Assembly (NCBI GenBank): GCA_963772555.1
Contig: CAVYXQ010000011.1
Span: 1-64,000 of the forward strand
Origin: Roseiarcus sp963772555
GTDB taxonomy: Bacteria; Pseudomonadota; Alphaproteobacteria; Rhizobiales; Beijerinckiaceae
Direction: 5' to 3'
DNA: 64,000 bases
Program-made: the position numbers and the translations under genes
Part shown: one piece after another, positions 42,783 through 52,186 of the stretch
Position numbering within the stretch: position 1 is the first letter of the stretch
How the letters are laid out: every line of letters begins with the position of its first letter
The notes under the pieces: model-generated
The model's input: only the letters and a program-made list of their open reading frames with translations
Told to the model about the DNA's origin: nothing
Database searches by the model: none

Positions 42783-44618
42783 CTAACGCGCGCCGACGGT
42801 CTTCTCGAGGCGCCGCGTGGCGCTGGCGAGCCAGCGGCGCGTCGGCGTGTCGACCAACGGCGACAGCGCCTTGCGCACCCGGGCATGGTAGCCGTCGAGC
42901 CAGCGAATCTCTTCTTCATCCATAAGCTTTCTGTCGATCAGCTTCAGATCGATCGGCGCAAGCGTCAGGGTCTCGAACCCGAGCATCTCCCGTTCCGCTC
43001 CGGCGATCGTCCGCGGCTCGACGACGACGAGGTTTTCGATGCGGATGCCGAAGGCGCCGGCAAGATAATAGCCCGGTTCGTTCGACAGAATCATGCCCGG
43101 AACGAGGGCGGTCGTTCCGGTCTTCGAGATCCGGTGCGGCCCTTCGTGGACCGAGAGATAGGAACCGACGCCGTGTCCCGTGCCGTGGTCGAAGTCGAGA
43201 CCCGCGCGCCATAGCGCTGAGCGCGCCAGGGCGTCGATCTGCGCCCCGCTCGTCCCCTTCGGGAAAACAGCGCGGGCAATGGCGATGTGGCCTTTCAGCA
43301 CCCGGGTGAAGCGGTCGCGCATCAGGCCGGTCGGACGCCCGACGGCGAGGGTCCGGGTGATATCTGTCGTTCCGTCTTCATATTGCGCGCCGCTATCGAT
43401 GAGAAATATGCCCCGCTCGATTTTGCGGTTGGAGGACTCGCTCACCCGGTAGTGGGGCAACGCCGAGTTCGGCCCCGCGCCGGCGATCGTCGGGAACGAA
43501 ACGTCGCGCAGCGCTCCGGTCGCGCGGCGAAACGTCTCGAGCGCCGCGACGGCGTCGATTTCGGTCAGCCTGCCCCGCGGCGCCTCGGCGTCGAACCAGG
43601 CCAGGAACCGGGCGAACGCCGCGCCGTCGCGCTCGTGCGCCGCACGGGCCCCCGCGAGCTCCGCCTTGTTCTTCGCCGCCTTCATGAGCGTGATCGGGTC
43701 GCTGCCGACTTCGGCCCTGCCGCCGGCGCGCTCGAATGCCTGGGTCAGCAACGCCGGCGCCGTTGCTGCGTCGAAGGCGACCCGCAACCCGCCGCGGCCA
43801 AGGCCCTCGACGAAAGCGACGAGCTCCTCGGGTTCGCGAAGCTCGGCCTGCTGAGCGAGCGCCTCGCGGATTGCCGGCGACAATTTGCGCGGGTCGAGGA
43901 AGACGGACGGACGGCCGTCGGCGGGAACGTAAGCGAACCCGAGCGGCAGAGGCGTATGCGACACGTCCGCACCGCGGATATTGAAAAGCCACGCCAGATT
44001 ATGCGGGTCGCTGACGAGAAGGCCGGCGGAATCCTTCATCGCCTCCCGCACCCTGGTCAACTTCGCGCCCGCGCTTTCGCCGGCGAAGCGGGCCTTGTGC
44101 TGTGTGACCATGCCGATCGGCGGTTCCGGCCGGTCGCGCCAGATCGCGTCGACCGGGTTTGACGCCAAGGCGACAAGCTCTCCGCCCGCCTTTTCGCAGG
44201 CCGCCGCGAACCGCGCCACGGCGTCCGGCGTATGAAGCCGCGGGTCGTAGCCGAGCTTCTCTCCCGGCTGCAGATGTTGGCGGATCCAGTCTGCCGGAGG
44301 TTCGTCGACGATGTGGCGCAACTCGAAAATCGAGGGGTCGGTCTGCGATTTGGCCTGCACCGCATACCGCCCGTCGACGAACAGCGCCGCCTTGTCTTTG
44401 AGGACGACGGCGAGTCCGGCGGAGCCGGAGAAACCCGTCAGCCACAGAAGACGCTCGGCGCTCGGGGGCACGTATTCGTTTTGATGTTCGTCGGCGCGCG
44501 GGACGATCAAACCGTCGATCCCGCGTTTCTTGAGCTCGCGTCGCAACTCGGCCGCGCGTTCTCCTGCGTGCGACGGGCCGCCGAGTTCGGCGAAGGACTG
44601 AAATCGACTTTCAAACAC
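42783..44618 (-). CDS. pepP: Xaa-Pro aminopeptidase (aminopeptidase P, M24B)
   Basis: Removes N-terminal residues preceding proline; 611 aa, the long eukaryote-like form common in alphaproteobacteria. Two creatinase-like N-terminal domains include GLIVPRADEHQNEYVPPSAE and ERLLWLTGFSGSAGLAVV. The C-terminal pita-bread domain carries the metal ligands: two Asp in LIDSGAQYEDGTTDITRT, His in DFDHGTGHGVGSYLSVHEGP, Glu in LSNEPGYYLAGAFGI and Glu in RIENLVVVE. All five ligands are present. It lies 27 bp downstream of hpt on the same strand. Confidence 0.95.
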   Translation of the reverse strand: MFESRFQSFAELGGPSHAGERAAELRRELKKRGIDGLIVPRADEHQNEYVPPSAERLLWLTGFSGSAGLAVVLKDKAALFVDGRYAVQAKSQTDPSIFELRHIVDEPPADWIRQHLQPGEKLGYDPRLHTPDAVARFAAACEKAGGELVALASNPVDAIWRDRPEPPIGMVTQHKARFAGESAGAKLTRVREAMKDSAGLLVSDPHNLAWLFNIRGADVSHTPLPLGFAYVPADGRPSVFLDPRKLSPAIREALAQQAELREPEELVAFVEGLGRGGLRVAFDAATAPALLTQAFERAGGRAEVGSDPITLMKAAKNKAELAGARAAHERDGAAFARFLAWFDAEAPRGRLTEIDAVAALETFRRATGALRDVSFPTIAGAGPNSALPHYRVSESSNRKIERGIFLIDSGAQYEDGTTDITRTLAVGRPTGLMRDRFTRVLKGHIAIARAVFPKGTSGAQIDALARSALWRAGLDFDHGTGHGVGSYLSVHEGPHRISKTGTTALVPGMILSNEPGYYLAGAFGIRIENLVVVEPRTIAGAEREMLGFETLTLAPIDLKLIDRKLMDEEEIRWLDGYHARVRKALSPLVDTPTRRWLASATRRLEKTVGAR

Positions 44619-44645
44619 GAGAAGTCCCGGAATGTTCGTAAGAAA

Positions 44646-45194
44646 CTAGGCCGCGTCTTGCGCGGTGACCACGCGGCCGATGAAAGGCAACTCTCGGTAA
44701 CAATGGGCGACGTCCATGCCGTAGCCGACGACAAAGACGTCGGGGCAGACAAAGCCGACGAAATCCGCCTCGATCGCCACCGCCCGCTTGCCCGGCTTCT
44801 CCAGCATCGTGCAGATCAGCACGCGCCTTGCTCCGCGGGCCGCAAGCAGGTCTTTGGCGAAGGCGAGCGTCCGGCCGGATTCGAGAATATCATCAACCAG
44901 CAGGACATCGCGGTCGCGCACCGAAGATTCGATGTCGCGAAGGATTTTCACCGCGCCGCTCGACACCGTGCCTTGCAGATAGCTCGACAGGTGAAAAAAC
45001 TCGACCTGCGGCTCCAGGCCGGCCCGGTGAAGGGCGCGCAGGAGATCGGCGGCAAACATGAATGAGCCCTTCAGGATCGCCACCACCAGCAGATCCTTCG
45101 GCTTGACGGCCGCGATCTCATCCGCCAGCGCCTGGGTCCGTTTGGCGATCGCCTGTTCGTCGTAGAAAATCTTGACGCTTCTGTCGCCGCTCAT
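44646..45194 (-). CDS. hpt: Hypoxanthine phosphoribosyltransferase
   Basis: Purine salvage enzyme converting hypoxanthine or guanine to IMP or GMP; 182 aa. The PRPP-binding motif is VLLVDDILESGRTLAFAKDL. LLVVAILKGSFMFAADLLRA and FFHLSSYLQGTVSSGAVKIL supply the PPi loop and flexible loop, and VGFVCPDVFVVGYGMDVAHC with YRELPFIG forms the base-binding C-terminus. ATG 45192-45194 is the normal start. It is probably co-transcribed with pepP and is divergent from ftsE. Confidence 0.95.
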   Translation of the reverse strand: MSGDRSVKIFYDEQAIAKRTQALADEIAAVKPKDLLVVAILKGSFMFAADLLRALHRAGLEPQVEFFHLSSYLQGTVSSGAVKILRDIESSVRDRDVLLVDDILESGRTLAFAKDLLAARGARRVLICTMLEKPGKRAVAIEADFVGFVCPDVFVVGYGMDVAHCYRELPFIGRVVTAQDAA

Positions 45195-45397
45195 GCGTCC
45201 ACCCGAAAGAAAGCATTTCGATCCCTGTCGTCCGGACATTTCGGACGCGCCGCAAGCGCTCTGGCCGTGGGATCGTCGTCCGATAAGCGTCGGCTGCCGG
45301 CATGTTGTCAAGCGGCCTCGCCGTTGCTGGCGTTCGGCTGAAAACACGGCTAAAGCCGCGCGATCCGGCTGGACTCCGCCATTGCTCGGAGATCGCG

Positions 45398-46072
45398 TTG
45401 CTACGGTTCGAAAACGTTGGTCTGCGGTATGGGATGGGACCCGAGGTGGTTCGCGACCTCAATTTCTCCATCGCCCCGCAAAGCTTTCAATTCCTCACAG
45501 GTCCGTCCGGCGCGGGCAAGACGACCTTGCTGCGGTTGATGCTCCTGTCGCTGCGGCCGACCCGCGGAAAGATCCACATTTTCGACCAGGACGCCGCGCG
45601 CCTGAGCAAGGACGAGCTCACCGGTCTTCGCCGGCGCATCGGTGTCGTCTTCCAGGATTTCCGGTTGCTCGATCACCTGACGACTTACGAAAACGTCGCT
45701 CTGCCTTTGCGCGCCATGGGCCGGTCGGAGTCGGACTATCGCGCCGAGGTCATCGAGCTCCTGCGCTGGGTCGGACTCGGTGACCGGATCAACGCTTCGC
45801 CGCCCGTATTGTCGGGCGGCGAGAAGCAGCGCGCGGCGATCGCCCGCGCGCTGATCGTGCGGCCGGACCTTTTGCTCGCCGACGAACCCACCGGGAATGT
45901 CGATCCGGGCCTCGCCCGAAGGCTTCTCCGGCTCTTCGTCGAACTGCATCGCCTGGGCACCGCCGTCGTCATCGCGACCCATGATCTTCAGCTGATGGAC
46001 CAGTTCAGCTTTGCCAGCCGGCTCGTCGTCGGCGACGGCAAGATCGAAATCTTCGACGGCAGCGCGGCATGA
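45398..46072 (+). CDS. ftsE: Cell division ATP-binding protein FtsE
   Basis: ATPase of the FtsEX complex that controls septal peptidoglycan hydrolysis; 224 aa from TTG 45398 (GGAG 6 bp upstream), which gives the standard N-terminus LLRFENVGLRYGMGPEVVRD. Walker A is LTGPSGAGKTTLLRL, the Q-loop RRIGVVFQDFRLLDHLTTYE, the signature LSGGEKQRAAIARAL and Walker B LLLADEPTGNVDPGL. The long upstream open frame has no similarity. The stop overlaps the ftsX start (ATGA). Confidence 0.93.
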   Translation: MLRFENVGLRYGMGPEVVRDLNFSIAPQSFQFLTGPSGAGKTTLLRLMLLSLRPTRGKIHIFDQDAARLSKDELTGLRRRIGVVFQDFRLLDHLTTYENVALPLRAMGRSESDYRAEVIELLRWVGLGDRINASPPVLSGGEKQRAAIARALIVRPDLLLADEPTGNVDPGLARRLLRLFVELHRLGTAVVIATHDLQLMDQFSFASRLVVGDGKIEIFDGSAA

Positions 46073-47021
46073 ACGAGCCTGTCGCCGGCAGGACCGTGAC
46101 TCCCGCGCCGGAGATCGCCCTGAGGCGCGACATGCCGCTCATTCCCGGCGAACTCGATCGCCGGCCGGGCGCTTGTCGTCGTCATCGCCATCATGACCTT
46201 TCTCGCCTGCCTGACTGCCGGCGGCGCGCTGCTCGTCGACCATGCGTCCCACGCGTGGCGAACCGAGGTCCTGAGCGAGGTGACGATCCAGATCAAGCCT
46301 CACTCGGGAGAGGATCTCGAGGGTCTCGTCGCCAAGACCGTGTCGGTCGCCTCCCGTGCGCCTGGCGTGGAGCGCGTTCACGCCTATTCTTCGCTCGAAT
46401 CCGAAAAACTCCTCGAGCCGTGGCTCGGGAGCGGCCTCGACATGAGTCTGCTGCCGAATTCCGCGCGTCATCGTCCTCCACATGCGCGACCAGCCTTCGA
46501 ATAACCTCGCCGATCTCAAAGCCACGCTGGCGCGCGAAGTCCCCGCCGCCAATCTCGACGATCACCGCCTCTGGGCCGCCCGAATCGGAGCGATGGCGAG
46601 CGCGATCGTCGCGCTTGCGGTCGCCCTCTTTGCGCTGATGATCGTGGCGATGGCCACCGCGATCGGCTTCGCCACCCGCGGCGCGATGGCGGGAAACCGC
46701 GAGATCATCGAGGTGCTGCATCTCGTGGGCGCTTCAGACACGTTCATCGCCAAGGAGTTCCAGGCGCATTTCCTTCGGCTCGGGTTCCGCGGCGCCCTGA
46801 TCGGCGGCGCTTCCGCAATCGCCTTCTTCTTTGCCGCGTCGGCCCTTTCTTCCTGGTGGTCGCGGTCGGCCGGCGGCGAAGAGATCGCCGCAATGTTCGG
46901 CGCCTTTGCGCTCGAGCCCTCCGGATATCTCGCGCTGGCGCTGGTCGGGGCGGCGATCGCCCTGCTGACGGGCTATCTGTCGCGGACAATCGCGTTGCGG
47001 CATCTGCGGGACCTGCGATGA
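46069..47021 (+). CDS. ftsX: Cell division permease-like protein FtsX, two frameshifts
   Basis: Membrane partner of FtsE. The coding path starts at ATG 46069 and needs two +1 corrections. Near 46147 an extra G separates MPLIP from the membrane helix NSIAGRALVVVIAIMTFLAC. Near 46458 an extra A separates GSGLDMSLLP from IPRVIVLHMRDQPSNN. The rest is one frame with three membrane helices (IVALAVALFALMIVAMATAI and two more), the cytoplasmic REIIEVLHLVGASDTFIAKE loop of FtsX and the end SRTIALRHLRDLR. Both lesions are single extra bases, so assembly error is plausible; a true null would be notable. The stop overlaps plsC (ATGA). Confidence 0.85.
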
Positions 47022-47860
47022 CCGCGCCTCCCGGCCCTCGCCAACTAGCCATGTCCGTCGATCGGGCCGCCGGCATGGTCGGTCTGCGGTCGCTCCTGTT
47101 CAACCTGCTGTTTTACACGACCATGGTTATCCTGATGATCCTTGGTCTGCCGACAATGCTCGGCGGCCGCCGCGCCGTTCTCGCCCTGGCGCGGCTTTGG
47201 GGCGCAATTTCGGTATGGCTGTTGGCGGCAATCTGCGGGCTGCGGCTCGAGTATCGCGGCATCGACAACATTCCGCCCGGAGGCGTCATCATTGCCTCCA
47301 AGCACCAATCGTTTCTCGAGACGTTCGCGCTGCTCAGGTACGCGCCCGATTTCGCCATTATCCTGAAGCGGCAGCTGACCTACATACCTCTTTTTGGTCT
47401 GTACCTCATCGTATCGAAACAGATCGCCATTGATCGCGGGCGCGGGCGCCGGTCCCTCCTGCAGATCGTCGCGGCCGCGAAGCTGGTCCTTGCCGCCGGC
47501 GGTCAGATATTCATCTATCCGGAAGGCACGCGCCGCCTTCCCGGCGCGCCGCCGCAGTACAAGAGCGGCGTCTCTGCGCTCTATGCCGGGACGCGGGCGG
47601 TATGCCTTCCAGTGGCGGTCAACACCGGCCTCTTCTGGCGGCGTCGCAGTTTTCTCCGCCGCCCGGGCGTCGCGGTCATCGAGTATCTGCCCCCCATCCC
47701 CCCGGGCCTGGGGCGCGCCGAATTCGCCGCCCGGCTGCAGAAGACGATCGAAAGCGCGTGCGATCGTCTGAACGCCGAAGCGATCGCTCGCGATCCGTCG
47801 CTGGCGGCGGTCGTCGCCGAGGGCGCAAGGTCGGATGCGGACGACAGCGATTCTTCTTGA
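47018..47860 (+). CDS. plsC: 1-acyl-sn-glycerol-3-phosphate acyltransferase
   Basis: Makes phosphatidic acid from lysophosphatidic acid at the inner membrane; 280 aa. After an N-terminal membrane helix (LLFNLLFYTTMVILMILGLP) come the acyltransferase motifs: motif I IIASKHQSFLETFALL, where the HX4D box reads HX4E, a known variant; motif II around IPLFGLYLIVSKQIAIDRGR; motif III IFIYPEGTRRLPG; motif IV VCLPVAVNTGLFW. ATG 47018 overlaps the ftsX stop. Gene order ftsE-ftsX-plsC is common in Hyphomicrobiales. Confidence 0.92.
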   Translation: MTAPPGPRQLAMSVDRAAGMVGLRSLLFNLLFYTTMVILMILGLPTMLGGRRAVLALARLWGAISVWLLAAICGLRLEYRGIDNIPPGGVIIASKHQSFLETFALLRYAPDFAIILKRQLTYIPLFGLYLIVSKQIAIDRGRGRRSLLQIVAAAKLVLAAGGQIFIYPEGTRRLPGAPPQYKSGVSALYAGTRAVCLPVAVNTGLFWRRRSFLRRPGVAVIEYLPPIPPGLGRAEFAARLQKTIESACDRLNAEAIARDPSLAAVVAEGARSDADDSDSS

Positions 47861-47913
47861 CCTTCGGCAAGCGATGTTCTATGTTTGTTCTCGCCTAGCC
47901 GGGAACAAAAACC

Positions 47914-48357
47914 ATGCTCTTCCGCCATTCCGGGTTTGAGACGGCGGACCCGATCCGCGGACTTTCGCACTCGGCGGGACCTTGGGATCCTGACCGTCGC
48001 CCGAGCCCCTCGATACGGGGGGCCGGGCTTGCCGCGCTTGCGGAGACGACGCTTGCCTCGCGGTTCTGCTCCTGGGAAGGCCTGTCCGGCAGACGCTATA
48101 TCTTTTCCGTCTATTCCCCCGCCGAGTGTCCCGCATTCTGTGACGCCGTGCTTCTCGTCGCGGCCCGCGATCGCGAGGGCCGCCGCCAGGCGGTTTCGGT
48201 TTACGACACCGGCCAGTTCCCGGAACCGGTCCTGCTCGAGGCCAAACGCGCTCTCAGCCCCTATGCCGGCGCGCTCGAATTCCACCTTCACCTGCTCGCC
48301 GCCACCCCAGCCGAACGCGCCGACGTTCGCGCCGACCTTCCTGTGCCCTGGAGCTAG
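47914..48357 (+). CDS. Hypothetical protein
   Basis: 147 aa, family not recognised. Coding is supported by strong third-position GC bias and by position at the end of the ftsEX-plsC unit. Notable stretches are ASRFCSWEGLSGRRYIFSVY, DAVLLVAARDREGRRQAVSV and YDTGQFPEPVLLEAKRALSP. No signal peptide or membrane helix is seen, so it is probably cytoplasmic. It is followed by a 240-bp gap with a repeat. Confidence 0.65.
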   Translation: MLFRHSGFETADPIRGLSHSAGPWDPDRRPSPSIRGAGLAALAETTLASRFCSWEGLSGRRYIFSVYSPAECPAFCDAVLLVAARDREGRRQAVSVYDTGQFPEPVLLEAKRALSPYAGALEFHLHLLAATPAERADVRADLPVPWS

Positions 48358-48438
48358 CCATGACCGCGTTCTCGACGACCGTGGGTGCTCCGCCGGTGGG
48401 ATATTTTGCAGCGCTTCTGCGTTGATCTCCGGGTCAAT

Positions 48439-48457
48439 CCCCGGATCAAGTCCGGGG
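48439..48457. repeat. Short palindromic extragenic repeat
   Basis: CCCCGGA, TCAAG, TCCGGGG, a motif seen widely between genes of alphaproteobacteria. It lies in the 240-bp gap between the hypothetical gene and ChaC; the rest of that gap is AT-rich around 48500-48545 with no recognisable gene. Confidence 0.6.
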
Positions 48458-48599
48458 ACGGCCACGCCCTGAGCGCTGCCTGGAAATTTGCCCGGTTACT
48501 TCTTTTTTTGTTTTACAAAAGAACACTCAAGCCTTTGAAAAAGGCCGATCGCAATGAATTTGGCGCCGGCTCTCGGCCCTAAACTACGGCGCGGCGCCA

Positions 48600-49202
48600 T
48601 CAAATCGCATCCTGCTTGCGGTCAGACACGCTTCGCGACGGCTCAGGCGCCCAATCGGCTCCGTCCCTCAACCTGGCGCTCAGCCATTCAAGTTCGCGAT
48701 CGCGAACGCCCATCGTCGCCAGATGGTTGTGCGTTTCGATGACGTAATCGGCGTTCGTGCCCGACACGCCGACGCCGACGCCGACCAGCTTCAGCATCGC
48801 CTCGCGGCTCGGACGCCCGGCATATTGCGGGTGCCGGCGGTCGGCGACATACGTGACCGCGGCGACCCGTTCGCCCGTCTCGAGCGTCACGGGGACCGTG
48901 CGTTCGAGATAGACCGCGGTCACCTGCTCCCGTTGCCGGAGATATCGCAAAGTGGCTTCGCGCAAATGCGCATCGACCTCGAAGGCGACGCCTTGGCAGG
49001 CCCCACCACGGTCGAGGCCGAGGACCAGCCCCGGCCGGTCCGGGGTTCCGCGATAGACCTGCGAGTGGATGCAGAGGCTTCTGCGCCATCCCCGCAGCGT
49101 CGCCTTGCACCGCCGGGCGCAGGCGAAGTCCGGTCGCCACATCAGCGAGCCGTAGCCGAACACCCACAGCGCGCCGCCGGCCGATGGCCTCGCCGGGGTC
49201 AC
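48600..49202 (-). CDS. Gamma-glutamylcyclotransferase, ChaC family
   Basis: Degrades glutathione to 5-oxoproline and Cys-Gly; 200 aa. The N-terminal substrate loop is LWVFGYGSLMWRPDFACARR with the YGSLMW motif. LCIHSQVYRGTPDRPGLVLG and GGACQGVAFEVD follow, and the C-terminal LKLVGVGVGVSGTNADYVIE contains the conserved tail. GTG 49200-49202 overlaps the tyrA stop (GTGA), so it is the last gene of the chorismate mutase-hisC-tyrA transcript. Confidence 0.92.
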   Translation of the reverse strand: MTPARPSAGGALWVFGYGSLMWRPDFACARRCKATLRGWRRSLCIHSQVYRGTPDRPGLVLGLDRGGACQGVAFEVDAHLREATLRYLRQREQVTAVYLERTVPVTLETGERVAAVTYVADRRHPQYAGRPSREAMLKLVGVGVGVSGTNADYVIETHNHLATMGVRDRELEWLSARLRDGADWAPEPSRSVSDRKQDAI

Positions 49203-50161
49203 TTGGCCGGCTCATCCTCGGCCGCCCGCCGGCCGAAGTCCGGAGCCGTCGTCTCCTGACCCTGCGCAACGATCCCCAGCCGGATCGCCCGGGTGCGGGT
49301 GAAAAGGGCGAACAGCCCGTCGCCGTCCTCCCGGCGAATCATTCGCTGCAATGCGGTCAGGTCCTCGCTGAATCGGCCGAGCATCTCGAGCACCGCGTCT
49401 TTGTTGTGCAGGAACACGTCCCGCCACATCGTCGGATCGGAGGCCGCGATGCGGGTGAAATCGCGAAACCCGCCGGCGGAAAACTTTATCACCTCGGAGC
49501 GGGTAACTTCCTCGAGATCCGCCGCCGTGCCGACGATGTTGTAGGCGATGAGATGCGGGACATGGCTGGTGATGGCGAGCACCAGGTCATGGTGCGCGGC
49601 GTTCATCGTCTCCACATGGGATCCCAGCGCCTGCCAGAACTTGCCGACTGCGGCGACGGCCTTGGGATCGGTCCCCTCCGGCGGGGTGAGAATGCACCAG
49701 CGGTTGACGAAGAGCGCAGCGAATCCCGCGTCCGGTCCGGACTGCTCCGTCCCCGCCACCGGATGGGCCGGAACGAGGCGCGCGTGCGCCGGCAGCGCCG
49801 GCTCCAGAGCGGAAACGACGGCGCCCTTCACCGATCCCACGTCCGTGACGATCGCGCGGGATTTGAGGGCGGGCCCGATCGCCCGGCCGATCGCTTCATA
49901 GGCGCCGAGAGGAGCGCAGAGGATCACGCAATCGGCGTTCCGCACCGCATGCTGAAGATCGCCCGTCGTCTCGTCGCCGAGCGCCAGCGCCTCCGCCCTC
50001 TCGAGCACGTCCAGCGACCGGTCGGCCAGAACGATGCGTCGCGCCGCCCGCCGGCGGCGCGCCGCCCGCGCGATCGAAGAGCCGATCAGCCCGACGCCGA
50101 TAATCGCCAGCTCTTCGAAGACCGGTTCTTCGAGCGGCGGCCCGAGCCGGTCAACCACCAT
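49199..50161 (-). CDS. tyrA: Prephenate/arogenate dehydrogenase
   Basis: NAD(P)-dependent oxidative decarboxylation towards tyrosine; 320 aa. The nucleotide motif is LAIIGVGLIGSSIARAA; VTDVGSVKGAVVSAL and PAHPVAGTEQSGPDAGFAAL (with the catalytic His) follow, and the C-terminal domain has HHDLVLAITSHVPHLIAYNI and FSAGGFRDFTRIAASDPTMW. ATG 50159-50161 lies inside the last codons of hisC (11-bp overlap). The gene is in the usual cyclohexadienyl dehydrogenase context. Confidence 0.95.
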   Translation of the reverse strand: MVVDRLGPPLEEPVFEELAIIGVGLIGSSIARAARRRRAARRIVLADRSLDVLERAEALALGDETTGDLQHAVRNADCVILCAPLGAYEAIGRAIGPALKSRAIVTDVGSVKGAVVSALEPALPAHARLVPAHPVAGTEQSGPDAGFAALFVNRWCILTPPEGTDPKAVAAVGKFWQALGSHVETMNAAHHDLVLAITSHVPHLIAYNIVGTAADLEEVTRSEVIKFSAGGFRDFTRIAASDPTMWRDVFLHNKDAVLEMLGRFSEDLTALQRMIRREDGDGLFALFTRTRAIRLGIVAQGQETTAPDFGRRAAEDEPAK

Positions 50162-51266
50162 CGCCTCGCATGAAATCAGCCAGCGCCGCGACCACGCCGT
50201 GATTCGCCTCCTCGACGCCCACGGTGAGCCGGAGGCAATCGGGCAACCCGTACGCGCCGACCGCGCGCAGAATGAAACCGCGTGCGCTGAGATATGCGTC
50301 GGCCTTCTGCGCCGTTCGGCCCGAGGTCCCGTCGAAGCCCAGGAGAAGAAAGTTTCCAACGCTCGGGGTCACCTCGATGCCAAGCGATGAAATCTGCTCG
50401 GTCAACCAGGGAAGCCAGCGCGCATTGTGGGCGATCGCCTTTTCGATGTGGCCCGAATCGCCCAGACTTGCCGCGCCCGCCGCCAAAGCGGGACCGTTGA
50501 GGTTGAAAGGACCGCGGATCCGATTGAGCGCATCGAGAACATGCGGCGGCCCATAGGCCCAGCCGATCCGCAGGCCGGCGAGCCCATGGATTTTCGAGAA
50601 TGTGCGCGTCATCACCACATTCTCCGAGACCGCCGCGAGCTCGATGCCGGCGGCATAATCATTGTGCGTCACATATTCCGCATAGGCTGCGTCGACGACG
50701 AGAAGGCAGTCGGCCGGCAAGCCCGCCTGCAGACGTTTGACCTCGGAATAGGGAATGTGGGTGCCGGTCGGGTTGTTCGGGTTTGCGAGAAAGACGATCT
50801 TTGTCCGGTCGGTCGCCTTTGCCAGCAGGGCATCGACGTCGGCCGTCTTGCCTCTCTCGCTGGCGACGACTGGAACGCCCCCCGCCGCCCGGATGCAGAT
50901 CGGGTACTCAAGGAAGCCATACTCGCTGTACAGCCCCTCGTCTCCCGGCCGCAGGAAGGCGTGCGCCAAGAGCGCCAGCAGTTCGTCCGATCCGTTGCCG
51001 CAAATGATCCGGGACGGCTCGAGCCCGAATCGTCTGGCAATCGCCTCGCGAAGCACGGTGGCCGAGCCGTCGGGATAAAGCGCGAGGCTGCCTGCCGCCG
51101 CCCTGTAAGCCTCGAGTGCTTTCGGCGACGGTCCGAGCGGCGATTCGTTCGACGAAAGCTTGTGGATCTTGTCGACGCCGACGACGTGGCTCTTGCCCGG
51201 AACGTAGGCATCGATCCCCAGGATTTCCGGGCGAGGCTGCGGGCGGCTGCGGGCGGGAGAAGTCAT
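50151..51266 (-). CDS. hisC: Histidinol-phosphate/aromatic aminotransferase
   Basis: PLP-dependent aminotransferase, 371 aa. KLSSNESPLGPSPKALEAYR is the substrate arm; YPDGSATVLREAIARRFGLE and IICGNGSDELLALLAHAFLR follow. NPNNPTGTHIP and VVDAAYAEY hold the cofactor ring, and TRTFSKIHGLAGLRIGWA contains the Schiff-base Lys. Its place between chorismate mutase and tyrA suggests it aminates aromatic keto acids as well as, or instead of, imidazole acetol phosphate. Confidence 0.94.
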   Translation of the reverse strand: MTSPARSRPQPRPEILGIDAYVPGKSHVVGVDKIHKLSSNESPLGPSPKALEAYRAAAGSLALYPDGSATVLREAIARRFGLEPSRIICGNGSDELLALLAHAFLRPGDEGLYSEYGFLEYPICIRAAGGVPVVASERGKTADVDALLAKATDRTKIVFLANPNNPTGTHIPYSEVKRLQAGLPADCLLVVDAAYAEYVTHNDYAAGIELAAVSENVVMTRTFSKIHGLAGLRIGWAYGPPHVLDALNRIRGPFNLNGPALAAGAASLGDSGHIEKAIAHNARWLPWLTEQISSLGIEVTPSVGNFLLLGFDGTSGRTAQKADAYLSARGFILRAVGAYGLPDCLRLTVGVEEANHGVVAALADFMRGDGG

Positions 51267-51288
51267 GCGCCTCTCGATAGCCGCAAAG

Positions 51289-52134
51289 TCAATGCGGGCG
51301 CAACGCCGTGGCGGCGAATCGGTCCGCGTGCGCGCCGACTTCGACGCTGCGCACGTCGTCGCCTCCCGCCGACCGCAAAGCCTCGGTGACCGCGTCCGCG
51401 GCAACCGCGCCCGGGCGCGCGATCAACAGCGACAGTCCCATTCCGTCGGCGGCCGAGGCGATGATCTCCCCCCCAAGCTCCCTCAACGCATGCGGGAAGT
51501 CGAGCCGCCAGCGGTCGAGACCAACCAATTCGAGCACGACGTCGCGGGCCGCGCCGTCCGCCAGCGGCTTCGAAACGACGAAGACAGGCATCCCCGCCGG
51601 ATGATCCGCCCGCTCCACAAACGGGAGCCGAGCGATGACCTTGGGCGCCCGGGGCGGCGCCAGTTTCGTCCACCATGCCCCGGAGCCGGGCCCGCCGTCG
51701 AGCGCGAACATTCCCAGGTCGCCGCTCGACGCGGCCACGGCGACAATCACCTCCGCCGCGCTCAGGTGCGGTACGCAAGGCACGGTGAAGCCGAAATGAA
51801 ACCGCGCCGAGTCGCGCATGGCGGCGTCCCCGCGCGAGACGTCCACATGAACGCGATAGGGAGCCTGAATATAAGTGAAGGTCGAGATGATGATGCGCCA
51901 GATGCTTTCGACCGTATCGAGCGGCAAAAGGCCCCGGTGGCGCTCGGCGATCGCCCGCATCATCGCCGCCTCGCGGGCCGGCCGGAACGCCGATCCGCCG
52001 CCCTGATGCGTCTTGATGTCGATCAGCCGATCGATCACCTGGCCGCGCTCGATCAGGAGTTTGTGCATCGCCGCGTCGATGCGATCGATCTCGGCGCGGA
52101 GATCGGCAAGCGTCGGCTTTGACAATTGGGACAC
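51289..52134 (-). CDS. Chorismate mutase (AroQ type) with C-terminal extension
   Basis: 281 aa. Residues 1-90 are an AroQ chorismate mutase: LADLRAEIDRIDAAMHKLLI, ERGQVIDRLIDIKTHQGG, FRPAREAAMMRAIAERHRGL and ESIWRIIISTFTYIQAPY carry the conserved Arg, Lys and Glu positions. The remaining ~190 residues are of a type found only attached to this enzyme in alphaproteobacteria; a regulatory role is possible but unproven. Start is GTG 52132-52134. It is the first gene of the hisC-tyrA-chaC operon. Confidence 0.9.
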   Translation of the reverse strand: MSQLSKPTLADLRAEIDRIDAAMHKLLIERGQVIDRLIDIKTHQGGGSAFRPAREAAMMRAIAERHRGLLPLDTVESIWRIIISTFTYIQAPYRVHVDVSRGDAAMRDSARFHFGFTVPCVPHLSAAEVIVAVAASSGDLGMFALDGGPGSGAWWTKLAPPRAPKVIARLPFVERADHPAGMPVFVVSKPLADGAARDVVLELVGLDRWRLDFPHALRELGGEIIASAADGMGLSLLIARPGAVAADAVTEALRSAGGDDVRSVEVGAHADRFAATALRPH

Positions 52135-52186
52135 TTGACCAGCTCCGGACGCATACGGCCCCTGAGGGGATCGGCCTATGATCGGC

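Noticed and set aside
47018..47860. PlsC with HX4E instead of HX4D
   Set aside because: A recognised natural variant in this acyltransferase family, so not evidence of inactivity.
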